A DNA stretch of 64,000 nucleotides from positions 124,001-188,000 of the forward strand of contig NZ_RYZK01000002.1 in the NCBI RefSeq assembly GCF_003990645.1, in the 5' to 3' direction. Source of the stretch: Shimia sediminis (GTDB taxonomy: Bacteria > Pseudomonadota > Alphaproteobacteria > Rhodobacterales > Rhodobacteraceae). The translations under genes and the position numbers were made by a program. Below the pieces are notes generated by a model that saw nothing but the letters and a program-made list of their open reading frames with translations, ran no database searches and was not told the DNA's origin. Position 1 is the first letter of the stretch, and the number at the start of each line of letters is the position of its first letter. This document shows positions 44,227 to 52,449 of the stretch, one piece after another.

Positions 44227-45087
44227 TTAGCTCCAGATCCCGTATGTCTTTTGAAAGTGACGCAGCGTGTCGATATTGGATTGGTCCCGACGCACCCCGC
44301 CAAATTCTGACCGATAAAGCGCGGTGTGGTTGTCGTGATCGTCCGTCGAGATCGGCATCAGGGTAGGTTGAAACAGCCCTCCAACGACCCAAGGCGGATG
44401 ACCCAGCCGCGTGGCATGGCCCGAAAGCCAAACATCATCCACAGGCCGCGCAAAGGCGGGGATGTCAAAAACCTCGGGCGGGAAAAAGTCAGGACGCACA
44501 AGAACGCCCATCCAACCCTCGAACCCGTCGGAATACCCTGCACGCAGCACCCGTTTGCGCAAGGGTTCAGGCCAGGCACGGCGCGTGACGACCTGCAAGG
44601 CAAGCGTGACCAAGAGCCGAACCAGGTACCAGGGATTGCGGTACTTGGGGAAATGGATCATGCGCGGATGATGAGTAAAATCGCGTGTAGCAACCCCTTC
44701 GGGGGGGACGTAATCCATCATGCCGCTGGCCGCGATACAGGCGTCGGGATGTTGACGACGCCCCTCGAGCAATGCCTCGGCCAGATAGGGTTGATAGATC
44801 TGGTCGTCGTCGCAAAACAGGATGTCGAGGTCTTCACCTGCGAAATCCTTCAGCGCTGGCAAAATCTTTGTCGCGGGGCCAAAATCTTCGTCCACCAGGC
44901 GAATTTCAACACCCTCGGGCACCTCGGGTAGCGTTCCGTCCCAGTCGGGAAATCGCGTGTACTGGCGGCTGAGATACAGGATCACGCGTTCGGGGGCCAC
45001 GGATTGCGCCAAAAGACTTTGCAGCGTGCGGGGCAGGCCCGGAAAACGCGGCGGGATCGAGGAAAGACTGACGATGTACCGGCTCAA
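44227..45087 (-). CDS. Glycosyltransferase-like protein, paralogue A
   Basis: A 286-aa protein of the same family as the following gene, with IVSLSSIPPRFPGLPRTLQSLLAQS, RFPDWDG, DEDFGPATKILPALKDF, LFCDDDQIYQPYL, GWMGVLVRPDFFPPEVFDIP and DDVWLSGHAT. The start is a TTG at 45087 with GGAGG 7 bases upstream; no ATG fits the conserved N-terminus better. The two genes are back to back with one base between, suggesting duplication and a shared pathway. Sequence elsewhere differs enough that acceptors may differ. Confidence 0.78.
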   Translation of the reverse strand: MSRYIVSLSSIPPRFPGLPRTLQSLLAQSVAPERVILYLSRQYTRFPDWDGTLPEVPEGVEIRLVDEDFGPATKILPALKDFAGEDLDILFCDDDQIYQPYLAEALLEGRRQHPDACIAASGMMDYVPPEGVATRDFTHHPRMIHFPKYRNPWYLVRLLVTLALQVVTRRAWPEPLRKRVLRAGYSDGFEGWMGVLVRPDFFPPEVFDIPAFARPVDDVWLSGHATRLGHPPWVVGGLFQPTLMPISTDDHDNHTALYRSEFGGVRRDQSNIDTLRHFQKTYGIWS

Positions 45088-45389
45088 CGTCCAGCCTCCG
45101 GAGCACGTGATGTTGCGCCGGTTCTAGCACGCGGCAAAGGCCCAGAAAACCCTGTCAAACGCGGCCGTGCAGTTTGGCAAAGCTCTTGCACTTTATGCCC
45201 TTCGGACAGCCGAAGGCCACCGGTTGGGTCTGCGTCGGGACATCGTGCTAGATGCCCTTGGGGCACTCAGGAAACACCATGTGGGCACCGCTGCTTCTGG
45301 GATTGCTGGCATAGGAGTCTTGGGCCGATCCTGCACGAAAATCCCGGCACCGCGACCGGACGGATGGCTTACACCAACGGGGTGGCGGA
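45088..45389. other. Intergenic region without a recognised gene
   Basis: About 300 bases between the glycosyltransferase-like pair and a small leftward secreted-protein gene. Several open frames exist but none has a ribosome site plus a protein-like sequence; Cys- and Pro-rich translations look like out-of-frame or decayed coding DNA. No hairpin with a T-run was seen. Confidence 0.35.
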
Positions 45390-45521
45390 TTAGCGTTGGT
45401 AAAGGGCGTTCGCACACACCCATTCACCGCCTATCACTTGGTCGGCGTGCGCCTCGGCAACCAAGCCAAGCATAATCGCGCCCAACAGGGCAACTATGCG
45501 GAAATTTTCACAACAACGCAT
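45390..45521 (-). CDS. Small secreted protein (43 aa), possibly truncated
   Basis: The ATG at 45521 is preceded by GGGAGGAG. The product has a signal peptide (RIVALLGAIMLGLVAEAHA) and a mature part of only 17 residues, DQVIGGEWVCANALYQR. It starts 37 bases after the stop of the 125-aa secreted protein gene on the same strand, so the two may form an operon. The very short mature chain could mean a frameshifted remnant. No family was recognised. Confidence 0.4.
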   Translation of the reverse strand: MRCCENFRIVALLGAIMLGLVAEAHADQVIGGEWVCANALYQR

Positions 45522-45558
45522 GAGACTCCTCCCAAACTCTCTCAATCCTCTCATCGGG

Positions 45559-45936
45559 TCACAGGGTCACCGTGACCGACCGATGCCCATGATCGCCAAA
45601 ATCCAGCATGGCGGTAAAGCGACCGGGAACCTCTCCCTGAAAGACCAATGTGATCTTCAGCTCACCGGTGCCAAAGCCTGCAACCTCGAACGGCTGTGGC
45701 AGAACCACCGGATCGGCCCCTTTTGCCGTTATGGAAAGCAGCGCGGTGGGCGTGCTGGCCGTATTGACGAGGGTGAGCACGAGTTTCACCGCGCCGTCCT
45801 TGACGCGCCCAACACGGACCTCGGCCGACATGCGGGTTGGCCCGTGGCCGCTATGCGCCCACGTCAATGTGGGGGCCGTGATGAAACCAACCAGAAGAGC
45901 ACGGCGTGAAAGTGATGTGAGGCAATGTGTTTTCAT
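45559..45936 (-). CDS. Small secreted His-containing protein
   Basis: A 125-aa periplasmic protein. The signal peptide has two Arg and a hydrophobic stretch (LSRRALLVGFITAPTLTWA). The mature part begins HSGHGP and ends with FGDHGHRSVTVTL, with an immunoglobulin-like beta-sandwich feel (VRVGRVKDGAVKLVLTLVNTAS...VFQGEVPGRFTAMLDFG). This pattern recalls small copper-binding proteins of the CopC/PCuAC style, but the methionine motif is absent, so metal binding is a guess from the two HxxH/HGH groups. It lies next to a 43-aa secreted-protein gene. Confidence 0.65.
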   Translation of the reverse strand: MKTHCLTSLSRRALLVGFITAPTLTWAHSGHGPTRMSAEVRVGRVKDGAVKLVLTLVNTASTPTALLSITAKGADPVVLPQPFEVAGFGTGELKITLVFQGEVPGRFTAMLDFGDHGHRSVTVTL

Positions 45937-46058
45937 AACAACCTATACGTCCCGAATACGATTTTCTGTCGCGACATAATCAGATTTTTTTGCCGCGCGC
46001 CCCATTTTCCTCTTGCGGCTTTGCGCGACTCTTTATATCTCACGCCTCACTCAATGAT

Positions 46059-46133
46059 GCGGGCGTAGCTCAGGGGTAGAGCATAACCTTGCCAAGGTTA
46101 GGGTCGGGCGTTCGAATCGCCTCGCCCGCTCCA
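46059..46133 (+). tRNA. tRNA-Gly (anticodon GCC), copy 1
   Basis: 75 nt with acceptor GCGGGCG/CGCCCGC, D-loop AGCTCAGGGGTAGAGC, anticodon loop CTTGCCAAG, T-loop GTTCGAATC and encoded CCA. An AT-rich -10-like TATATC lies about 20 bases upstream. It is 22 bases from an identical second copy, so both are probably cut from one precursor. Confidence 0.97.
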
Positions 46134-46155
46134 TTGAAGACATAGCTTTCTGCAA

Positions 46156-46230
46156 GCGGGCGTAGCTCAGGGGTAGAGCATAACCTTGCCAAGGTTAGGG
46201 TCGGGCGTTCGAATCGCCTCGCCCGCTCCA
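46156..46230 (+). tRNA. tRNA-Gly (anticodon GCC), copy 2
   Basis: Identical in sequence to copy 1 over all 75 nt, in tandem. The spacer between them (22 bases) differs from the flanks, so only the tRNA unit is duplicated. A terminator follows 13 bases later. Confidence 0.97.
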
Positions 46231-46243
46231 GAAAGCCAACCGA

Positions 46244-46282
46244 AAAGGCGCAGGGATTTCCCCGCGCCTTTCGTCTTTTTCA
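46244..46282 (+). terminator. Terminator of the tRNA-Gly pair
   Basis: AAAGGCGC and GCGCCTTT pair around a GGGATTTCCC inner stem-loop, followed by CGTCTTTTTC. It also ends the convergent amidohydrolase transcript 10 bases away. Confidence 0.8.
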
Positions 46283-46292
46283 GGCCATCGAT

Positions 46293-47627
46293 TTATCCAG
46301 CCAGCTTCCGTGCCATCGCATTCTGTTTGCCGATCACCTTTGGCAGATCTACGGTTGTGACATGCCCATCCCGCACGGTTTGACGACCATTGATGAACAG
46401 GTCGCGCACCTGCACAGGCCCCGCCAGCAACAGGGCCGCCGGATCCCAGCTGCCCGCGCTTTCCAAACTGCTCACATCCCACAGCGCCAGATCGGCCCGC
46501 TTGCCCACGGCAATTTGCCCGCAATCGTCGCGCCCAAGCACTTCTGCGCCGCCCCTGGTGGCAATCTCAAGTGCCTCGCGCGCGCTCATGGCATCGGCAC
46601 CACGGCTGACGCGTTGCAGCAGCATTGATTGCCGTGCCTCGAGCACAAGGTTCCCTGCATCGTTGCTGGCCGAGCCATCCACGCCCAGCCCCACTTTGAC
46701 GCCCGCATCCCGCATGTCACGCACCGGTGCAATGCCGCTGCCAAGTCGACAGTTTGAACAGGGACAATGGGCAACGCCCGTGCGAGACCGCGCAAACAGG
46801 TCGATCTCTTCACCGTCCAGCTTGACGCAATGGGCGTGCCAGACGTCCTCCCCGGTCCAGCCGAGGTCTTCGGCATATTGCCCCGGACGGCAGCCGAATT
46901 TCTCAAGGCTATAGGCGATGTCCTCGTCATTTTCCGCCAGGTGGGTGTGCAGCATCACGCCCTTGTCCCGCGCCAGAATGGCGGCATCGCGCATCAACTC
47001 GCGACTGACCGAGAACGGCGAACAGGGGGCCACCCCCACCCGGCACATGGACCCTTCGCTGGCGTCATGGAAGCGGTCGATCAACCGGATGGCGTCATTC
47101 AGGATATCTTCTTCGCGCTCTACCAAACTGTCCGGCGGCAGCCCCCCGTCGCTTTCGCCGATACTCATGGCACCGCGCGTGGGGTGAAATCGCATGCCAA
47201 TCTCGGCGGCGGCATGGATCGTGTCGTCCAGCGTCGACCCATTGGGAAAAAGGTACAGGTGATCCGACGTCAGCGTGCACCCTGACATCATCAATTCGGC
47301 CAACCCGACCTGCGCCGAGGTGAACATCTCTTCCGGCCCAAAGCGCGACCAGATTGGATAGAGCGTCTGCAACCAGCCGAACAGCAAGGCATCCTGCCCA
47401 CCGGGAACCGCACGGGTCAGGGTTTGGTATAGGTGGTGATGCGTGTTCACCAATCCCGGAGTTACGACGCAACCGGCGGCATTCACCACCTCTCCGTCGC
47501 TTGTCAGCCCCTGGCCAATCTCGGCGATGACACCCTCTTTCAACCGGATATCCGCCCCGGCCAACTCTCGGCGCGTGTCGTCCATGGTCAAAACATGGCT
47601 GGCGTTCTTGATAAGTATTTCCGACAT
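46293..47627 (-). CDS. 8-oxoguanine deaminase-like amidohydrolase
   Basis: A zinc amidohydrolase of 444 aa that hydrolyses an exocyclic amino group from a purine- or triazine-like ring. Ligands are in NTHHHLYQTLTRA (HxH), MLHTHLAEND (His), AHCVKLDGEE (His) and GVDGSASNDAGNL (Asp). The motif VGVAPCSPFSVS and the HHLYQTLTRA form match the 8-oxoguanine deaminase / hydroxyatrazine-hydrolase group (AtzB-like). The specific substrate is inferred from family resemblance. It is transcribed alone. Confidence 0.85.
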   Translation of the reverse strand: MSEILIKNASHVLTMDDTRRELAGADIRLKEGVIAEIGQGLTSDGEVVNAAGCVVTPGLVNTHHHLYQTLTRAVPGGQDALLFGWLQTLYPIWSRFGPEEMFTSAQVGLAELMMSGCTLTSDHLYLFPNGSTLDDTIHAAAEIGMRFHPTRGAMSIGESDGGLPPDSLVEREEDILNDAIRLIDRFHDASEGSMCRVGVAPCSPFSVSRELMRDAAILARDKGVMLHTHLAENDEDIAYSLEKFGCRPGQYAEDLGWTGEDVWHAHCVKLDGEEIDLFARSRTGVAHCPCSNCRLGSGIAPVRDMRDAGVKVGLGVDGSASNDAGNLVLEARQSMLLQRVSRGADAMSAREALEIATRGGAEVLGRDDCGQIAVGKRADLALWDVSSLESAGSWDPAALLLAGPVQVRDLFINGRQTVRDGHVTTVDLPKVIGKQNAMARKLAG

Positions 47628-47743
47628 GCAGTCGTCCTTTCACACTTCATGTGGCCCGATTCGGTTGAAGTGTGAAATGCGCCGACAGAAAGCGGGCAAA
47701 GGACTCGACGCGCTGATGAGTTTATCCGCAGCCCGCCAACGGA

Positions 47744-48538
47744 TCAATACCGGCGCAAAATTTCCAATGCAGCGGCGTGTACTTCGGCATTTGCCGCGGC
47801 AATCACACGCCCGCCCTGATGGGCTGGCCCGCCCTGCCAGTCCGTGACAACCCCCCCTGCAGCCTGAACCACGGCCATCGGGCCCTGGATATCATAGGCA
47901 TTCAGACCCGCCTCGACCACCAGTTCAACCTGTCCGGCGGCCACCAGCGCATAGGCGTAGCAATCCATGCCATAGCGGGTCAGCTTGGTTTGCCCCGCAA
48001 CAGCCTCGAACCCGGCCCGCTCCTCGGGGGTGCCGACTTCGGGGAAAGTGGTAAAGATTGTGGCATCCTCGAGGGATGAGATAGGCGATGTCTTCAGCTG
48101 ATACGTGCCATGCGGCCCCTGTACCTCTGCCACGCCAAAGCCGCCAAGAAAACGCTCTTGGATGAAAGGTTGGTCAACAATGCCAAAGATCGGACCCTTT
48201 GCATCAGACAGGGCAATCAGAACACCCCAGGTGGGCGTGCCACTGATAAAAGCGCGGGTGCCGTCGATCGGGTCAAGCACCCATGTCAGACCACTGGTAC
48301 CGTCGGACTGACCGTACTCTTCGCCAAAGATGCCGTCCTTTGGACGATGCTCTGCCAGAACGGCGCGCATGGCGCGTTCGGCGGCCTTGTCGGCCTCGGT
48401 GACGGGATCAAACCCGTCCTCCAGTTTATTAGTGGCCGCCAGCCCGGCCTGGCGGAAATAGGGCAAGATCGCATCGCGCGCGGCATCAGCCATCGCGTGC
48501 GCCACGTTAATGATCTGCGTTGTGTCGGTCTTGTCCAA
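47744..48538 (-). CDS. hisN: Histidinol-phosphatase of the inositol monophosphatase family
   Basis: A Mg-dependent phosphatase (264 aa) that removes phosphate from histidinol phosphate in histidine synthesis. The IMPase motifs are PVTEADKAAERAMR, GIFGEEYG and WVLDPIDGTRAFISG (two metal Asp), with GGVVTDWQGGPAHQGG near the C-terminus. The version DPIDGTRAFISGTPTWG is that of the HisN group rather than general IMPases, which is why I favour histidine biosynthesis. Other inositol-phosphatase functions are possible. Confidence 0.85.
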   Translation of the reverse strand: MDKTDTTQIINVAHAMADAARDAILPYFRQAGLAATNKLEDGFDPVTEADKAAERAMRAVLAEHRPKDGIFGEEYGQSDGTSGLTWVLDPIDGTRAFISGTPTWGVLIALSDAKGPIFGIVDQPFIQERFLGGFGVAEVQGPHGTYQLKTSPISSLEDATIFTTFPEVGTPEERAGFEAVAGQTKLTRYGMDCYAYALVAAGQVELVVEAGLNAYDIQGPMAVVQAAGGVVTDWQGGPAHQGGRVIAAANAEVHAAALEILRRY

Positions 48539-48596
48539 GTCGCGCTTCCTTTCCGCTGCGCCATGCCTCAGGGGCTAGCGCAGCGGATCGGTAAAC

Positions 48597-48965
48597 TCAA
48601 GCGACGTCAGATAAAACCCGGGCCAATTCGAAAAGACGACGGCGCTGGTTCTCCGGGATCGAATAATACGAGCGCACAAGATCCAGCGCTTCTTTATCGC
48701 CCATGAGATCTGCGGGCACTTTGCCCGATGCCTCGGCTGCTTCTTCCGCTTCGATACCTTCGAAGAAGAAGCTGACCGGAACTTCCAGCGCATCAGCGAT
48801 ATCCCAAAGACGGGAGGCACTGACGCGGTTGGCACCGGTTTCATATTTCTGGATTTGCTGGAACTTGATTCCAACATGTTCCGCGAGTTGCTGTTGGGTC
48901 ATCCCGGTCAGCCAACGCCGCTGCCGAATGCGCTTCCCTACATGCACGTCCACTGGGTGGGTCAT
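48597..48965 (-). CDS. XRE-family transcriptional regulator
   Basis: A 122-aa regulator with a lambda-repressor-type helix-turn-helix at residues 10-65 (VGKRIRQRRWLTGMTQQQLAEHVGIKFQQIQKYETGANRVSASRLWDIADAL) and a short helical tail that ends RRRLFELARVLSDVA. This compact form is common and conserved in Rhodobacterales and Rhizobiales. ATG at 48965 (MTHPVDVHVG) matches the family start; longer frames add unrelated residues. Its targets are unknown. Confidence 0.93.
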   Translation of the reverse strand: MTHPVDVHVGKRIRQRRWLTGMTQQQLAEHVGIKFQQIQKYETGANRVSASRLWDIADALEVPVSFFFEGIEAEEAAEASGKVPADLMGDKEALDLVRSYYSIPENQRRRLFELARVLSDVA

Positions 48966-49262
48966 TACACGACTCCTCAAAATCTGCCTGTCGGCTGCTG
49001 TTTGGCATGCACCGGCCTGACACGACCGCCACGTAACCACTTCCGTGTCGCCGCACATCCCTCACAGCGATACGACTACACTACCACTATTCCTTATCGG
49101 ATCAAGGAAATACACACAAGGCACCGGATATGGCAGCGCGTTAACACTCAATCAAAAGGCGATTCAACGACGTAACGAAAACCCTGTAAGCCGCGAATTT
49201 CGCATTCTTTTTTGATATGGCCTGCTATGCAGTCAAACAAGGTCGAAACACAGGAGATTCTC

Positions 49263-50225
49263 ATGCGCGCATTCCAGGTCACCTCTCATGACACCCCGGC
49301 TCAGGTCACGGACTTGCCGGTTCCCGCCCCCGAACAAGGAGAGATTCGCCTCGCTACCAAGGCATGCGGGCTGAATTTTGCAGATCTCCTGATGCAAAAG
49401 GGGACTTATCAGGAAACGCCTCCCCTGCCCTTTGTCTGCGGCATGGAGGTTGCGGGCGTGGTCGATGCGCTGGGTCCGGATACAGATGGTCCCGCCGTCG
49501 GCACGCGTGTGGCGGTTTTTGGCGGCCAGGGTGGGCTGGCTGAATATGGGTGTTTTGACGCGCGCCGCGCAGTGCCGATCCCCGATTCAATGTCCTTTGA
49601 AGAGGCCGCCGCCTTTCTGATTGCCTATGGCACAAGCCATGTGGCGCTGGACTACCGGGCGCGATTGCAACCAGGAGAAACCCTGTTGGTGCTGGGGGCG
49701 GCAGGCGGCGTTGGCCTGACTGCCGTCGAGATCGGCAAAGTCATGGGGGCCACCGTAATCGCCTGTGCACGAGATGCTGACAAGCTTGAGGTGGCAAAAC
49801 AGGCCGGGGCCGACCATCTGATCGACGCCACGACGGCGGACATCCGCGCCGAGGTCAAGGCGCTCGGCGGTGCCGATGTGGTTTATGATCCGGTTGGCGG
49901 TGACCAGTTCAAGGCCGCGTTTCGCGCCTGCAACCCCGAGGCACGCCTGTTGCCGATCGGCTTTGCCAGCGGGGACGTGCCGCAAATTCCGGCCAACCAC
50001 CTGCTGGTCAAGAACCTCACGGTCATGGGCCTGTACTGGGGCGGCTATCTTGCGTTCAAACCCGAGGTCATCACCAACAGCCTCAAGACCCTGTTTGACT
50101 GGCATGGCGAAGGGCGCATCACGCCGCATATCAGTCATTCCCTGCCTTTGGAACAAGCCGCCGAGGCGATGGAGCTGCTCCGCAGCCGCAAATCGACCGG
50201 CAAGGTAATCGTGACCATGCCCTGA
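49263..50225 (+). CDS. NADPH:quinone oxidoreductase-type medium-chain dehydrogenase
   Basis: A zinc-free MDR enzyme of 320 aa reducing quinones, enones or acyl-CoA derivatives with NADPH. The N-terminal GroES-like domain has KACGLNFADLLMQKGTYQE and FVCGMEVAGVVDALG. The nucleotide fold has LVLGAAGGVGLTAVEIGKVMGA. Lack of the zinc-binding Cys cluster separates it from alcohol dehydrogenases. AGGAG lies 5 bases before ATG 49263. The divergent-looking layout is in fact convergent with a LysR gene 6 bases after its stop. Confidence 0.9.
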   Translation: MRAFQVTSHDTPAQVTDLPVPAPEQGEIRLATKACGLNFADLLMQKGTYQETPPLPFVCGMEVAGVVDALGPDTDGPAVGTRVAVFGGQGGLAEYGCFDARRAVPIPDSMSFEEAAAFLIAYGTSHVALDYRARLQPGETLLVLGAAGGVGLTAVEIGKVMGATVIACARDADKLEVAKQAGADHLIDATTADIRAEVKALGGADVVYDPVGGDQFKAAFRACNPEARLLPIGFASGDVPQIPANHLLVKNLTVMGLYWGGYLAFKPEVITNSLKTLFDWHGEGRITPHISHSLPLEQAAEAMELLRSRKSTGKVIVTMP

Positions 50226-50231
50226 GGCGGA

Positions 50232-51134
50232 TCAACAGCCCACCGCGGAAATGCGGCGGCGCATCGCCCCCGAGCGCCCTTGCTGCATCGGCTCAAAGCC
50301 CTTGCGCAACAGACTGGCCAGGTGGGCGACCACCTCGCCCTTGCCCTCTTTTGCGCCGTACATGTTGATGTGCTGAATGCCCAGATCCGGCAACGCGCCG
50401 CCGTGCTCGATAACCTCGAGATAGGGCGGCTCAGTGCCCTCGATCATTGACATGACGCCAAGGTCGGCGCTGACAGTGGCCTCGACCGTGCGCTCCGATC
50501 CGGTTTCAACCGCCATCTCCCAATCGATGCCGGCCTCGTCCAGTGCGCGGATCGCGCCGCTGCGAAACAGGCAGTTCTTGCCCGAGGCAAACTGGAATGG
50601 TCGCCGCCGCCAGGTGGCTCCGCCCGGAGCCCCAATCCAGGCCAGGGGCAGCGTGATCAGCTCTTCTGCGCCGGGGCCCATCTCGGTTTCGGTGGTGAGA
50701 ATCAGATCGCATTCGCCCTTTTCAAACTGGGTTCGCAGGGCGCGGGTGTAAGAGGACACCAGATGGACTTTGACACGGGGGTAAGCAGCCGCGAATTGCT
50801 GCATCGCGCGTGGAATCACCGGGTAGACAATGTCATGGGGCACCCCAAGCGTGACAGATCCTTCAAATTCTTCATGCGTGAGGCGCCGGATCACCTCGTC
50901 ATTCAGAGACACCATGCGCCGGGCATAACCCAACAATTGCTCGCCCGCCGGTGTCAGGGCAATGCCCCGCCCGGAGCGATCCAAGAGATCAACGCCGATC
51001 AATTCCTCCAGTCTTTTTAACTGCATAGAGACGGCGGATTGGGTCAGGTGCAGGAAACCTGCTGCCTTGGTTACACCGCCCAGATCGGCCACAGCAACGA
51101 AGCTGCGCAGGGTCGTTACATCGAGGTTTCGCAT
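50232..51134 (-). CDS. LysR-family transcriptional regulator
   Basis: A 300-aa LysR protein with HTH residues 1-60 (LDVTTLRSFVAVADLGGVTKAAGFLHLTQSAVSMQLKRLEELIGVDLLDRSGRGIALTPAG) and an effector domain from about 88. It is convergent with the quinone oxidoreductase gene and divergent from the DUF1127 gene at 51262, so the latter may be its target. The ligand is unknown. Confidence 0.93.
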   Translation of the reverse strand: MRNLDVTTLRSFVAVADLGGVTKAAGFLHLTQSAVSMQLKRLEELIGVDLLDRSGRGIALTPAGEQLLGYARRMVSLNDEVIRRLTHEEFEGSVTLGVPHDIVYPVIPRAMQQFAAAYPRVKVHLVSSYTRALRTQFEKGECDLILTTETEMGPGAEELITLPLAWIGAPGGATWRRRPFQFASGKNCLFRSGAIRALDEAGIDWEMAVETGSERTVEATVSADLGVMSMIEGTEPPYLEVIEHGGALPDLGIQHINMYGAKEGKGEVVAHLASLLRKGFEPMQQGRSGAMRRRISAVGC

Positions 51135-51261
51135 TCATATCACCGTCGCTGATGGATTACTTCACAAACATTCGTTTTCCTTATTAGACCACTTCACCAT
51201 ATACATCAAACAAATTGATGGAAACACAATCAACCATCGCAATCCAAGAAAGGACAAGACA

Positions 51262-51471
51262 ATGGCACTTATCTCAACCCTCGGCCGCAACTTTGGCCTC
51301 TCTTCCGTCAAAACCCCATCCCTCAGCCAAATGGCTGCGGTGCGCCGTCAGCGCAAAGCCCTGGTTCGTCTGGATGACGCGGCCTTGCGCGATATGGGTT
51401 TGACCCGTTCGGATGTTGAACAGGAAGCCAAGCGCGCCCTGTGGGACGTTCCTGCGAATTGGCGCTGCTAA
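51262..51471 (+). CDS. DUF1127 small protein (second copy)
   Basis: A 69-aa Arg-rich protein whose C-terminal part MAAVRRQRKALVRLDDAALRDMGLTRSDVEQEAKRALWDVP is the DUF1127 domain. AAGGA lies 8 bases before the ATG. Unlike the first DUF1127 gene, it is not followed by CTCCTCCCT hairpins. The 127 bases before it, shared with the divergent LysR gene, are AT-rich. Confidence 0.88.
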   Translation: MALISTLGRNFGLSSVKTPSLSQMAAVRRQRKALVRLDDAALRDMGLTRSDVEQEAKRALWDVPANWRC

Positions 51472-51544
51472 AAAAAGAAACACAGCGTTTTCCTACCGGA
51501 AATCCTTGAAAAAGGTGTCTTCGTGACCGATATTTCCTTTTGAC

Positions 51545-51568
51545 GGCTGCCAGAGCGATCTGGCGGCC
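51545..51568 (+). promoter_or_regulatory. Hairpin with GCGA loop in the leader of the BI-1 gene
   Basis: GGCTGCCAGA and TCTGGCGGCC pair (one mismatch) around a GCGA tetraloop of the stable GNRA class. There is no T-run, and the hairpin lies 27 bases before the BI-1 start, so it may be an mRNA leader structure instead of a terminator. Confidence 0.45.
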
Positions 51569-51594
51569 CCAAAAGTTCAATATCGGAGGCTTTG

Positions 51595-52371
51595 ATGGCT
51601 GAATTTGACACAATCCGGAGCACTGCGGGCACCCGCACCGCCCAGATTGACGAAGGGCTTCGCGCCCACATGAACAAGGTCTACGGCACCATGTCCGTAG
51701 GCACATTTATCACGTTTCTTGCGGCCTGGGCCATTGCGGGCATGGCCGTGACCAGCAACCCCAATGGCGCTGAAGTCATGATCCGCGAAGGTCAGTATCT
51801 GACCGGACTGGGTCAGGCAATCTACATGTCGCCGCTGAAATGGGTCATCATGCTGGCCCCATTGGGCATGGTCTTTGGCTTTGGCGCGGTGCTGAACCGC
51901 ATCTCGGCCGCCGGGGCGCAGCTCTACTTCTATGTCTTCGCAACCCTGATGGGCCTGTCGCTGTCGTCGATCTTTATCGTCTACGCCGGTGAATCCATCG
52001 CGCAGGTCTTCCTGATCACCTCGATCGCTTTTGCCGGTCTGTCGCTCTGGGGCTACACCACCAAGAAAGACATCTCGGGCTGGGGGTCGTTCCTGATCAT
52101 GGGTCTGATCGGCCTGATCGTGGCGTCGATCGTGAACATCTTCCTGGCGTCGTCGGCCGTGGCCTTTGCCGTGTCGGTGATCGGTGTCCTGATTTTTGCC
52201 GGCCTCACCGCCTATGACACGCAAAAGATCAAGACCACCTATCTGCAGATGGCGCATTCCGGTGACACCGAATGGCTGGGCAAAGCGGCCATCATGGGCG
52301 CGCTGAGCCTGTATCTGGACTTTATCAACCTGTTCATGATGCTGCTGTCGCTGCTCGGCAACCGCGAGTAA
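51595..52371 (+). CDS. Bax inhibitor-1/YccA-family membrane protein
   Basis: An inner-membrane protein of 258 aa with about seven hydrophobic segments of the BI-1/YbhL/YccA family, including the conserved FGFGAVLNRISAAGAQLYFYVFATLMGLSLSSIF block and the C-terminal YDTQKIKTTY...LGKAAIMGALSLYLDFINLFMMLLSLLG. In E. coli, YccA modulates the FtsH protease; some BI-1 proteins are calcium channels. ATG 51595 has GGAGG five bases upstream; the in-frame TTG just before it is not needed. A strong terminator follows. Confidence 0.93.
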   Translation: MAEFDTIRSTAGTRTAQIDEGLRAHMNKVYGTMSVGTFITFLAAWAIAGMAVTSNPNGAEVMIREGQYLTGLGQAIYMSPLKWVIMLAPLGMVFGFGAVLNRISAAGAQLYFYVFATLMGLSLSSIFIVYAGESIAQVFLITSIAFAGLSLWGYTTKKDISGWGSFLIMGLIGLIVASIVNIFLASSAVAFAVSVIGVLIFAGLTAYDTQKIKTTYLQMAHSGDTEWLGKAAIMGALSLYLDFINLFMMLLSLLGNRE

Positions 52372-52395
52372 CACGCAACACCGCCAAAACACCAA

Positions 52396-52423
52396 AAGGC
52401 CGGTCCCAGCGACCGGCCTTTTT
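52396..52423 (+). terminator. Terminator of the BI-1 gene
   Basis: AAGGCCGGTC and GACCGGCCTT pair around a 5-base loop, followed by TTTGTTTG. It begins 24 bases after the stop and may also serve the convergent methyltransferase-like gene. Confidence 0.92.
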
Positions 52424-52449
52424 GTTTGTCTGATTTGTTCGTGTGGACC

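Noticed and set aside
46059-46230. The twin tRNA-Gly genes as a mobile-element target duplication
   Set aside because: The identical unit is exactly the tRNA, in tandem with a short spacer and a shared terminator. This is ordinary gene duplication.
51472-51594. A hairpin RNA of the CcsR kind behind the second DUF1127 gene
   Set aside because: No CTCCTCCCT loop is present; the only hairpin has a GCGA loop.
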